A DNA stretch of 6,336 nucleotides from an uncultured Flavobacteriaceae bacterium (lineage in GTDB: Bacteria; Bacteroidota; Bacteroidia; Flavobacteriales; Flavobacteriaceae): the NCBI GenBank assembly GCA_938041595.1, contig CALITN010000151.1:1-6336 (forward strand), read 5' to 3'. This document shows positions 1 to 5,991 of the stretch, piece by piece. Made by a program: the position numbers and the translations under genes. Below the pieces are notes generated by a model that was not told where the DNA came from, ran no database searches, and was given only the letters and a program-made list of their open reading frames with translations. Within the stretch, counting starts at the first letter, position 1. Each line of letters begins with the position of its first letter.

Positions 1-415
1 GTTTTGGTAAGGGATTGAAGCTGACTTTAGTAGTTGCGGTCATCACTTCCCAGTCATGGGCTTGTAAAAAGCCAACCGCAGTTATCACCTCGTGTGTTGC
101 ACCGGAAAGTGCCTGCAACATCTGACGGGCTTCTTCCTCGGATTGGGGCTTGCCCAAATAACGGTTATTGTGCCATACGATGGTGTCGGCAGTAATCACC
201 AACTGGTTGGGACGGATGCTTGCTTTAAAAGGAGCTGCCTTAAGGCCTGTAATATGGGTCGCAATTTCGACTCCTTTAAGGCCCTCTGGATAGGCCTCTT
301 CAACATCAAATTTTTCCACGCGAAAAGGAATCCCTAAATCGGTTAAAAACTCTTGCCGTCTTGGGGAACCACTGGCTAAAATAATATCGTAATTGTAGGG
401 GTTGGGGATAGCCAT
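1..415 (-). CDS. maf: Maf-family nucleotide pyrophosphatase, 3' end cut by window edge
   Basis: Reading the complement from ATG at 415-413 gives 138 codons with no stop before the window edge; family members are about 190-200 residues, so roughly the last quarter is missing. Seen in the sequence: the N-terminal Maf signature LASGSPRRQEFL (residues 13-24), K59 in the GLKA segment, the ITADTIVW segment with the putative catalytic Asp at residue 77, the LGKP turn (87-90), and LSGATHEV (103-110). Known for the family: cytoplasmic house-cleaning enzymes that hydrolyse nucleoside triphosphates (dTTP/UTP or modified nucleotides) to monophosphate and pyrophosphate. The start lies 1 base after the TAG of the upstream kdsC-like gene, so translation is probably coupled and the two are co-transcribed. 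Exact substrate (dTTP/UTP type versus m7GTP type) is not settled from this fragment. The family call is firm. Confidence 0.94.
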   Translation of the reverse strand, partial: MAIPNPYNYDIILASGSPRRQEFLTDLGIPFRVEKFDVEEAYPEGLKGVEIATHITGLKAAPFKASIRPNQLVITADTIVWHNNRYLGKPQSEEEARQMLQALSGATHEVITAVGFLQAHDWEVMTATTKVSFNPLPK

Positions 416-416
416 T

Positions 417-941
417 CTAATCGTTTTTGGCATTGGTGAAACGCCCCCATTTTCCCTGTATGCGGAGTACTTGCTCAACGACTTCCCGGACACAGCCTTC
501 GCCTCCTTTTTTGGGAGATACATAGTCCGCCATGGCCAACACATCCGAAACAGCATCTTTGGGACAGCAAGACACTCCAACCTTTTCCATGACAGGAATA
601 TCAGGCACATCATCACCCATATAAAGCATGTTTTCGGGTTTTAAATCATAGTTGTCTAACAGGTCTTGGAAAGCATCTAGTTTGTGATGGGCTCCGAGGT
701 ATATATCAAAAACTCCCAGTGCTTTTAAGCGATCCCGAACCCCCTCGTTGGTACCTCCGGAAATAATAACCACTTTGAGGCCTTCATTGAGTGCACATTT
801 CAAAACATAGCCGTCTTTGGTGTCCATTTGGCGGTACATTTCACCGTCTGTTGTGATGATTACCTTGCCATCGGTTAGCACGCCATCTACATCAAAAATC
901 AAGGTGTTAATTTGTGCGAGTCGTTGTTTATAATTCGTCAT
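417..941 (-). CDS. kdsC: KdsC-like HAD phosphatase (3-deoxy-D-manno-octulosonate 8-phosphate phosphatase family)
   Basis: A complete 174-residue protein, the usual length for the cap-less (C0) KdsC group of HAD hydrolases. Motif I is FDVDGVLTDG with nucleophile D17 and acid/base D19; motif II is the Ser of IISGG (S61); motif III is probably K87; motif IV is MGDDVPD with D110/D111 and D114 for Mg binding. The TKDGY segment (41-45) after the beta-hairpin is also typical of KdsC. Known role: removal of phosphate from Kdo-8-P in the cytoplasm, supplying Kdo for lipopolysaccharide inner core. The ATG at 941 lies inside the last codons of the DUF2520 gene (14-base overlap), and the maf start follows its TAG after one base, so it is the middle gene of a coupled cluster. 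Motif II reads SGG where many characterised KdsC proteins have SGR, so another sugar phosphate is possible. Confidence 0.9.
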   Translation of the reverse strand: MTNYKQRLAQINTLIFDVDGVLTDGKVIITTDGEMYRQMDTKDGYVLKCALNEGLKVVIISGGTNEGVRDRLKALGVFDIYLGAHHKLDAFQDLLDNYDLKPENMLYMGDDVPDIPVMEKVGVSCCPKDAVSDVLAMADYVSPKKGGEGCVREVVEQVLRIQGKWGRFTNAKND

Positions 942-1683
942 TGTATTGTTGTTGTATAGCCATTGTGAGTTTTTGATACAATTCTTTCTGTTGAGGATTG
1001 TCTAAATATTCTAAATGTTTTTCGATTATTGCTGCCTCTTTTCTTTGTGCAGGACCGGTTTGGGCTTCTTTGGGTGAAAGCTTTTGCATCTTGGCAGCGG
1101 TTGTTTGGATTAATGGTAGGAGTACTGAAAAAGGAATGTTGTTTTTTTGACATAAGTCTGCACCAATCTGATATAGGTGGTTGGTGAAATTGTTGACAAA
1201 TATTGCCGCGATATGCAATTGAAGCCGTTGTTTGGAGTCCATCCAAAAAAAGTTTGAACTAAGGCTTTTTGCGAGTTGTTCGAGAAATGTTTGCTGAGTT
1301 TTGTTTTGACTTTCCAAGAAAATAGGGATGCGATCAAAGGCTACGCTTTGTTTTTTACTAAAGCTTTGCAAAGGGTAGAGAATGCCTTTTTCGCCCTGAT
1401 TTTTCAATTCTTCTAGGGGTATGCTTCCAGAAGTATGCAGGGCCATTCCTGTTGTTGGTAATTGCGAAGAAACGGACGCAATTTCTCGATCGGGGAGGGC
1501 CAAAACATACGCATCCGCACAAGCCAAAGCGTATGGTTCTTGAATCACAGCAACCCCTTTGCAGCTGGGTTTCGAATAAGAGCGGTTCAGCCATTGGGTT
1601 AGTTGCACCTCAGAAGATTCACACCACGCTTCAAACAAATGTAAGCCCAAATTCCCGGCACCAATCAAAGCGATTTTTAGCAT
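928..1683 (-). CDS. Rossmann-fold and DUF2520 domain-containing protein
   Basis: A 251-residue protein. The N-terminal half is a dinucleotide-binding Rossmann fold: MLKIALIGAGNLG with the GxGNxG loop at residues 8-13, and VLALPDREI (60-68) at the later strand. HTSGS (83-87) and LYPLQSF (102-108) follow. The C-terminal half is helical and carries DUF2520 hallmarks: LHIAAIFVNNFTNHL (156-170) and the TGPAQRKE segment with a downstream His (209-223). Family members resemble F420-dependent NADP oxidoreductases and 6-phosphogluconate-dehydrogenase-like enzymes, but I know of no established substrate. I chose ATG 1683 rather than the in-frame TTG at 1689, because the fold normally begins two or three residues before the first strand and ATG is the better codon. 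It is the first gene of the DUF2520-kdsC-maf cluster and overlaps kdsC by 14 bases. No signal peptide; cytoplasmic. Confidence 0.92.
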   Translation of the reverse strand: MLKIALIGAGNLGLHLFEAWCESSEVQLTQWLNRSYSKPSCKGVAVIQEPYALACADAYVLALPDREIASVSSQLPTTGMALHTSGSIPLEELKNQGEKGILYPLQSFSKKQSVAFDRIPIFLESQNKTQQTFLEQLAKSLSSNFFWMDSKQRLQLHIAAIFVNNFTNHLYQIGADLCQKNNIPFSVLLPLIQTTAAKMQKLSPKEAQTGPAQRKEAAIIEKHLEYLDNPQQKELYQKLTMAIQQQYNDEL

Positions 1684-1686
1684 CTT

Positions 1687-1694
1687 CAAAAGTA
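1687..1694 (-). promoter_or_regulatory. Candidate Bacteroidota -7 element for the DUF2520-kdsC-maf cluster
   Basis: The minus strand reads TACTTTTG, an exact match to TAnnTTTG, the -7 element of the Bacteroidota primary sigma factor. It ends only 3 bases before the chosen ATG at 1683, so transcription from it would start at or just inside the start codon. No TTG is seen at the expected -33 spacing. Either the transcript is leaderless or this is a chance 8-mer in AT-rich DNA and the true promoter lies further upstream in 1695-1741. Confidence 0.35.
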
Positions 1695-1741
1695 ATCATT
1701 ATATGTTTTTGTATCTTGAAATAACCCTAATTCTTATCCTT

Positions 1742-2029
1742 ATGAAGACCAATCTATTTTATCGTTTGTTTCCCAATCGTATTTTGGGCGTTTTCCTCCT
1801 TTAGGTCGTCTCTATTTTTGCGGCCATCGGAAATGTCTGTCTTTTATTTTTATTGCCGCAGCTTCCACAGGTTTTTTTCTCATTAATGATCGTGGCTTTC
1901 CCTACGGCTTTGTTAGGCGTTATGATTTCCAATGTCCGCAATCCCAATGCGGTTCGTTGGGTGATTTTTGCCTTGCTTTTTGAGATGATTATTCTTCTTT
2001 TTCTGAGTGGACAAATGATACTCGAATAA
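1742..2029 (+). pseudogene. Interrupted small three-helix membrane protein (TAG at codon 21)
   Basis: From ATG 1742 the frame reads 20 codons, meets TAG at 1802-1804, then continues without another stop for 74 codons to TAA 2027-2029. Both halves look like one protein: a short polar N-terminus, then three hydrophobic segments at about codons 14-37 (containing the TAG), 45-64 and 72-92, separated by short loops with NVRNPN near 65-70. Replacing the TAG by one sense codon such as TGG or TTG restores a 95-residue membrane protein, so a single nonsense mutation is the simplest reading. The first in-frame ATG after the stop is 1886, which would leave only 47 residues. I do not recognise the family. 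Its N-terminus resembles that of CcsBA just downstream. Alternatives are a sequencing error, or a live short ORF beginning after the stop. Confidence 0.55.
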
Positions 2030-2053
2030 TGCCGCTATTTCCAGGAGGTGTTT

Positions 2054-2061
2054 TATCTTTG
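2054..2061 (+). promoter_or_regulatory. Candidate -7 promoter element for ccsBA
   Basis: TATCTTTG matches TAnnTTTG exactly, and its G lies 23 bases before the ccsBA ATG, leaving room for a short leader of roughly 15-20 bases. This TATCTTTGC context shortly before a start codon is typical of Bacteroidota genes. No clear -33 TTG is present 17-23 bases upstream (region 2031-2037). It suggests that ccsBA and the 71-residue gene after it are transcribed independently of the broken ORF upstream. Confidence 0.5.
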
Positions 2062-2084
2062 CGGCTGATGAAGATGCTTGCTTG

Positions 2085-5000
2085 ATGAAACAAAACCCCT
2101 TTGGATTGCTTTCCTCTAATCGTTTAATGGGTATCCTTTTTTTGCTATTTCCCGCAGCCATGGCAATGGGTACTTTTATAGAGACTTGGTACAGTACAGA
2201 TACCGCTAAAATTTGGATTTATGACGCTTTGTGGTTTGAGGCTTTAATGGGGCTATTGCTGCTCAATTTCCTCGGGAATATTTTTAAATACCGCTTATTG
2301 CGGAAGGAAAAATGGGCAATTCTTCTGCTGCACCTCTCTTTCATTCTTATATTGTTTGGGGCATTTATTACCCGGTATGTCGGTTACGAAGGCGTGATGC
2401 CTATACGAGAAGGTGAAACCACGGCTTCTTTTTTATCTGAAAAAACCTACCTGACAGTTTGGATAGATGGTGATATTGACGGAGTGCCACAGCGGAAGAA
2501 ACTACAAGATGATCTATTGCTTTCCGAACACACGGACAATGGATTTCGTTGGGACAATGATTTTAATGGACAAGATTTTTCGATTGCTTATGTTGACTAC
2601 ACCGAAGAAGTAGCCGAGGGTTTGGTTTTAGATCCCGATGGGGATCGCTATCTAACGATCGTGGAGGCAGGAGACGGAACCCGGCACGAACACTATCTCA
2701 AAGAAGGTGAAGTTGCGAATATTCACAACATCCTTTTTACTCTTAATAACCCTATTTCTGGAGCTATCAACATTCGTTCCGAAGCCGGATTACACTATAT
2801 GACCTCTCCATTTGCTGGAGACTTTATGCGAATGGCCGATCAGTTTCAAGGGAGCTTGACAGCCGATACCGAGCAAGAATTACAACTGCGTTCCTTGTAT
2901 CGTCTTCCCAGTTTTCAGTTTGTGATTCCCGATCCTCCTTTGCGGAGCCGAATCGACCTGATACCCAATGAGGGTGGAGGACAAGAAACCGGCCAAGATG
3001 CGTTAGAGCTCAATATTCAAACCGCTGGAGTGACAGAGGAAATAACTTTACTAGGCGGAAAAGGCAATAGTTTTGACCCTAAAAAAATCCGTTTGGGAGG
3101 CTTGGACTTTTATCTTCAGTACGGCTCCCTTCCTTTGGAATTGCCCTTCTCGATTCGACTCAACGATTTTATTGCAGAAAAATATCCCGGAACCGAAAAC
3201 AGCTATTCTTCCTTTAAAAGTAAAATAACGGTTGAAGATAGCCCCTCTTTTGATTATGAGATCTTTATGAATCATGTATTGGATCATCGTGGGTATCGTT
3301 TTTTTCAGGCTTCGTTTAGTCCAGATGAAAAAGGAACTGTCCTTTCTGTCAACCACGATTTTTGGGGTACTTGGATTACCTATGTGGGATATATTCTCCT
3401 TTATCTAAGTATGATGGGTATTTTCTTTATTGGCGATACGCGATTCAAGCAGTTGTCAAAGCGTTTGATTAAGATGAGTGCGAAAAAAATATGGGTGATT
3501 GCTTTATTCATCAATGCAGGCAATCTGCAAGCCCAAACCCATTTGCATGAAACGCCCTTAACGAGCTTTAACTTTGACTCACTAATACAAGCGGATGCAT
3601 TTTCCAAAGCCCATGCCCAGAAATTCGGTTCGCTGGTGATTCAAGATGCAGGTGGACGGATGAAACCGGCCAATACTTTTTCTTCAGAACTCCTACGAAA
3701 AGTTAGCAAATACGACAGTTATAAAGGCATGAATTCTGATCAGGTATTTTTGTCAATTTTGAATAATCCCGCAGTCTGGTATAATGTGCCAATCATTTAT
3801 TTGAAACGAGGTAATGACAGCTTGCGGAAAATTACCGGTGTTGCTCCAAAATCCAAGTATGCCTCTTTGGTTTCTTTTTTTGATGCACAGGGAAATTATA
3901 AAATTGCCTCTCAACTGGAACAAGCCTATCGTGTGGCAGTACCCAATCAATTTCAAAAAGACTTTATTGAAGTAGATCGACGAGTCAACCTTTTGTACTC
4001 TGCTTTGGAGGGAAAAATACTTCGCGTTTTTCCAATCCCTGATGATGCCAATAATAAATGGGTAAGCTATCCGGAGTTGGATGAAGCTCCTTTTCAAGGA
4101 AATGACTCCCTTTATGTTCACAATGTATTACCTCTTTACTTCCAGTCACTTCGAATAGCCAAGCAATCGGGTAATTACAAGCAATCTGATGAATTACTGG
4201 AAAGCCTTAAAGGTTTTCAGAAAAAATTCGGAAGTGAGGTACTTCCTTCCGATGACAAAATCAATACGGAAATACTGTATAATAAATACGATATTTTCAA
4301 AAAGCTATTTAGCTGGTATCTATATGTAGGCACTTTGTTTTTTGTTTTTTTAATCATCCAGATATTTTATGACAAACGTTTAATTCGTGCATTCAACACC
4401 TTCTTTTCGGCGGGGATTATTTTGCTGTTTGGTTTGCATACGGCAGGATTGATTGCCCGTTGGTTTATCTCCGGGCATGCTCCTTGGAGTGATGCCTATG
4501 AATCCATGATCTATGTAGCCTGGGCTACCATGCTCTTCGGTTTGTTGTTTGGTCGTAAATCAAAACTTACTATTGCAGCCACCGCATTTGTAACCGCCAT
4601 GATTTTGATGATTGCACACTGGAATTGGATGGATCCAGCCATTGCGAATTTGCAACCCGTTCTGGATAGTTATTGGTTGATGATTCACGTTGCGGTGATT
4701 GTTGGTAGTTATGGCCCTTTTGCCTTGAGTATGATTATTGGGGTTGTTTCTTTGGTTTTGATGCGCCTAACGACTACTCAAAACAAAGACAAATTAAAAC
4801 GAAGTGTAAAAGAGCTAACCATCGTCAATGAACTCTCACTAACGGTCGGTTTGATCATGCTGACCATAGGCAACTTCTTGGGCGGTATGTGGGCCAATGA
4901 AAGTTGGGGCCGCTACTGGGGTTGGGATCCCAAGGAAACCTGGGCACTAATCAGTATTATGGTTTATGCTTTTGTTCTGCATATGCGATTGATTCCAGGG

Positions 5001-5210
5001 ATGCGCGGACGATGGCTTTTTAATCTGATGAGCATTGTGGCGTTTGCCAGTATCTTGATGACTTATTTTGGAGTAAACTTCTATCTCTCAGGGTTGCATT
5101 CTTATGCTAGTGGAGATAAGGTCATCACACCCGACTTTGTATACTATTCTATTGGTTTTGTTTCTCTTTTGGGATTGATTTCCTATTTTCCAGCTAAGAA
5201 ATATTACTAA
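2085..5210 (+). CDS. ccsBA: Fused ResB-CcsA (CcsBA) cytochrome c synthase / heme export protein
   Basis: System II cytochrome c maturation: the protein exports heme and attaches it to CXXCH apocytochromes outside the inner membrane. With ATG 2085 (an extra TTG at 2082 is discarded) it has 1041 residues. ResB half: helices near 12-32, 52-70 and 78-97, a long beta-rich periplasmic region, the segment MNHVLDHRGYRFFQ (395-408), NHDFWGTW (423-430) and a helix to about 450. A signal-peptide-like stretch (464-482) then leads to a periplasmic region of about 250 residues with GGRMKP at 523-528. CcsA half (about 741-1041): several helices and the tryptophan-rich heme-handling WWD motif WANESWGRYWGWDPKETWAL (936-955). 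The four histidines required in Helicobacter CcsBA all have clear counterparts: H83 and H966 within helices, H868 and H1005 flanking the WWD motif. It should therefore be functional. The 71-residue gene begins 11 bases after its stop. Confidence 0.96.
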   Translation: MKQNPFGLLSSNRLMGILFLLFPAAMAMGTFIETWYSTDTAKIWIYDALWFEALMGLLLLNFLGNIFKYRLLRKEKWAILLLHLSFILILFGAFITRYVGYEGVMPIREGETTASFLSEKTYLTVWIDGDIDGVPQRKKLQDDLLLSEHTDNGFRWDNDFNGQDFSIAYVDYTEEVAEGLVLDPDGDRYLTIVEAGDGTRHEHYLKEGEVANIHNILFTLNNPISGAINIRSEAGLHYMTSPFAGDFMRMADQFQGSLTADTEQELQLRSLYRLPSFQFVIPDPPLRSRIDLIPNEGGGQETGQDALELNIQTAGVTEEITLLGGKGNSFDPKKIRLGGLDFYLQYGSLPLELPFSIRLNDFIAEKYPGTENSYSSFKSKITVEDSPSFDYEIFMNHVLDHRGYRFFQASFSPDEKGTVLSVNHDFWGTWITYVGYILLYLSMMGIFFIGDTRFKQLSKRLIKMSAKKIWVIALFINAGNLQAQTHLHETPLTSFNFDSLIQADAFSKAHAQKFGSLVIQDAGGRMKPANTFSSELLRKVSKYDSYKGMNSDQVFLSILNNPAVWYNVPIIYLKRGNDSLRKITGVAPKSKYASLVSFFDAQGNYKIASQLEQAYRVAVPNQFQKDFIEVDRRVNLLYSALEGKILRVFPIPDDANNKWVSYPELDEAPFQGNDSLYVHNVLPLYFQSLRIAKQSGNYKQSDELLESLKGFQKKFGSEVLPSDDKINTEILYNKYDIFKKLFSWYLYVGTLFFVFLIIQIFYDKRLIRAFNTFFSAGIILLFGLHTAGLIARWFISGHAPWSDAYESMIYVAWATMLFGLLFGRKSKLTIAATAFVTAMILMIAHWNWMDPAIANLQPVLDSYWLMIHVAVIVGSYGPFALSMIIGVVSLVLMRLTTTQNKDKLKRSVKELTIVNELSLTVGLIMLTIGNFLGGMWANESWGRYWGWDPKETWALISIMVYAFVLHMRLIPGMRGRWLFNLMSIVAFASILMTYFGVNFYLSGLHSYASGDKVITPDFVYYSIGFVSLLGLISYFPAKKYY

Positions 5211-5221
5211 CGCACCAATTA

Positions 5222-5437
5222 ATGTCACAAAAAACAAAATGGCTACTCTATTCCATAGGAGGCCTGCTGGTACTGGGTTTTGGCCTTTCGCTATTGGGAG
5301 AAGCAATTATTCAAAAAAGTCAACAGACAGCCCTCTGGGTGTATTGGGGAACGCTAGCTTTGGTTGTAACCAACTCAGGGATATGCTTGATCGGTCAGGC
5401 CGTTATTGAAAAAATAAAATGGGAAGCTGAAAATTAA
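5222..5437 (+). CDS. Small two-helix membrane protein of unknown function
   Basis: A 71-residue protein beginning ATG-TCA, 11 bases after the ccsBA stop, so probably the second gene of that operon. It has two hydrophobic segments, about residues 8-30 and 39-62. Each ends in a similar motif: GLSLLGEAIIQK (21-32) and GICLIGQAVIEK (53-64), exactly 32 residues apart, and a Trp (W7, W39) sits at the same place in both units. The charged tail KIKWEAEN closes it. I do not recognise a named family. The codon pattern, hydrophobicity and tight operon spacing argue that it is real. A link to cytochrome c maturation rests only on position. Its stop overlaps that of the convergent terB-like gene. Confidence 0.8.
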   Translation: MSQKTKWLLYSIGGLLVLGFGLSLLGEAIIQKSQQTALWVYWGTLALVVTNSGICLIGQAVIEKIKWEAEN

Positions 5438-5850
5438 AAGTCGGCCAGAAATTCGTCTTCGTCTTTTCCACTAGCGACCAACTCAAGAGCCCTAGCAACA
5501 ATTGTTTCCACCTGAGAAGCATCAAATCCAAGACCAATCACCATACGTTTTAGCAAGGCTTTTTCAGATTCGTCAGCAATCTGATCGGCATAAACCATCC
5601 GCGTTAGGTCATAAAGACGTTCCAAACGACCGGTTTCAGTAGCGGGAGGATTGATGGGATAACTATCGGGATTTTCCAATATGGCGGCAACTTCTTCCTC
5701 TTCAATTTCTAGATAAATAGCCAAACGTTTGATAAACGCCTCTTCCTCAGGGGTAATGACATTATCGGATAAAGCAACACGCACAATGGCAGCAAAATGA
5801 TCACGGTTACGGGTTTTGAATCCGGAGGAATATAAATTGGAAATAGACAT
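5434..5850 (-). CDS. TerB-like (tellurite-resistance family) helical protein
   Basis: A 138-residue, all-helical, acidic cytoplasmic protein. Helices with DNVITPEEEAFIKRL (29-43) and DQIADESEKALLKRM (89-103) form an internal repeat spaced 60 residues apart: Asp, then Glu-x-Ala-x-x-Lys-Arg in the same register. This matches the two-fold TerB fold, in which acidic residues bind metal. A linker with YPINPP (64-69) separates the repeats, and the tail is strongly acidic (DEDEFLADF). TerB relatives occur in tellurite/stress operons and as stand-alone proteins; flavobacteria commonly carry a stand-alone copy much like this. No other ter genes are visible here, so tellurite resistance as such should not be assumed. 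ATG 5850 is preceded by a good -7 element. The gene converges on the ccsBA operon and is divergent from the guanidino-enzyme gene. Confidence 0.88.
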   Translation of the reverse strand: MSISNLYSSGFKTRNRDHFAAIVRVALSDNVITPEEEAFIKRLAIYLEIEEEEVAAILENPDSYPINPPATETGRLERLYDLTRMVYADQIADESEKALLKRMVIGLGFDASQVETIVARALELVASGKDEDEFLADF

Positions 5851-5867
5851 AGGTATAGTATTTGGGT

Positions 5868-5875
5868 CAAATATA
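5868..5875 (-). promoter_or_regulatory. Candidate -7 promoter element for the terB-like gene
   Basis: The minus strand reads TATATTTG, an exact TAnnTTTG match, with 17 bases between it and the ATG at 5850. That implies a leader of only about a dozen bases. No clear -33 TTG is seen, but the A/T tract at 5906-5925 lies about 30-57 bases upstream and could act as an UP-like element. Confidence 0.5.
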
Positions 5876-5883
5876 AAAAACAG

Positions 5884-5964
5884 TGCTTGGCTATCGTGAA
5901 AAAAGAAAAAAAAAGGTTTTTTTTTATTAACGACTGTCTTTTGAAATGATAGATAAGCCAGGCA
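5884..5964. repeat. Widely spaced imperfect inverted repeat in the divergent promoter region
   Basis: The left arm TGCTTGGCT (5884-5892) and the reverse complement of the right arm, TGCCTGGCT (5956-5964), match at 8 of 9 positions, with 63 bases between arms. The arms lie just upstream of both candidate -7 elements, so they could be operator half-sites for one regulator acting on both divergent genes. With arms this short, chance is a real alternative. Confidence 0.25.
5906..5925. repeat. Symmetric A9-GG-T9 tract
   Basis: Nine A, two G, nine T: an A-tract and T-tract arranged symmetrically around a GG, preceded by a further A-rich run from about 5899. It lies between the divergent terB-like gene and the arginine-deiminase-family gene. 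Such tracts give stiff or bent DNA and can stimulate promoters. As RNA it would be a poor terminator because the stem would be A-U only. The remaining intergenic bases (5851-5991) hold no gene that I can see. Confidence 0.5.
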
Positions 5965-5970
5965 TATTTC

Positions 5971-5978
5971 TTAATTTG
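5971..5978 (+). promoter_or_regulatory. Weak candidate -7 element for the arginine-deiminase-family gene
   Basis: TTAATTTG matches TAnnTTTG at all specified positions but one and ends 13 bases before the ATG at 5992. A TTG at 5941-5943 lies 27 bases upstream, longer than the usual -33/-7 spacing, so the assignment is tentative. Confidence 0.3.
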
Positions 5979-5991
5979 CACCCAAAAATAA

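Noticed and set aside
92..337. Plus-strand frames over the left cluster (also 402-644, 1452-1724) and minus-strand frames within ccsBA
   Set aside because: They lie antisense to, or overlap in another frame, genes with clear family motifs, and their translations show no domain or plausible protein character.
1687..1689. TTG as start of the DUF2520 protein
   Set aside because: ATG 1683 starts right before the first Rossmann strand, and the TTG falls inside the candidate -7 element.
1698..1703. TATAAT on the minus strand as an E. coli-type -10 box
   Set aside because: Bacteroidota primary sigma factors use TAnnTTTG; a TATAAT hexamer in an AT-rich gap is not informative.
1802..1804. TAG recoded as an amino acid in the small membrane ORF
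   Set aside because: TAG clearly terminates kdsC at 417-419 in this window, and no recoding element is visible; mutation or sequencing error is simpler.
2043..2050. AGGAGGTG, a perfect Shine-Dalgarno-like sequence upstream of ccsBA
   Set aside because: It lies about 36 bases before the ATG at 2085 and upstream of the likely transcription start; no sensible start codon is at the right distance, so it is probably chance.
2082..2084. TTG as start of ccsBA
   Set aside because: An ATG follows immediately in frame; the TTG adds one residue with no support.
5425..5480. Bidirectional terminator at the convergent gene ends
   Set aside because: No GC-rich stem with a U tract could be found around the shared stops.
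5709..5981. Minus-strand 90-residue frame across the terB-like start and intergenic region
   Set aside because: It covers the poly-A/T promoter region and overlaps the terB-like gene in another frame; its content looks like translated AT-rich promoter DNA.
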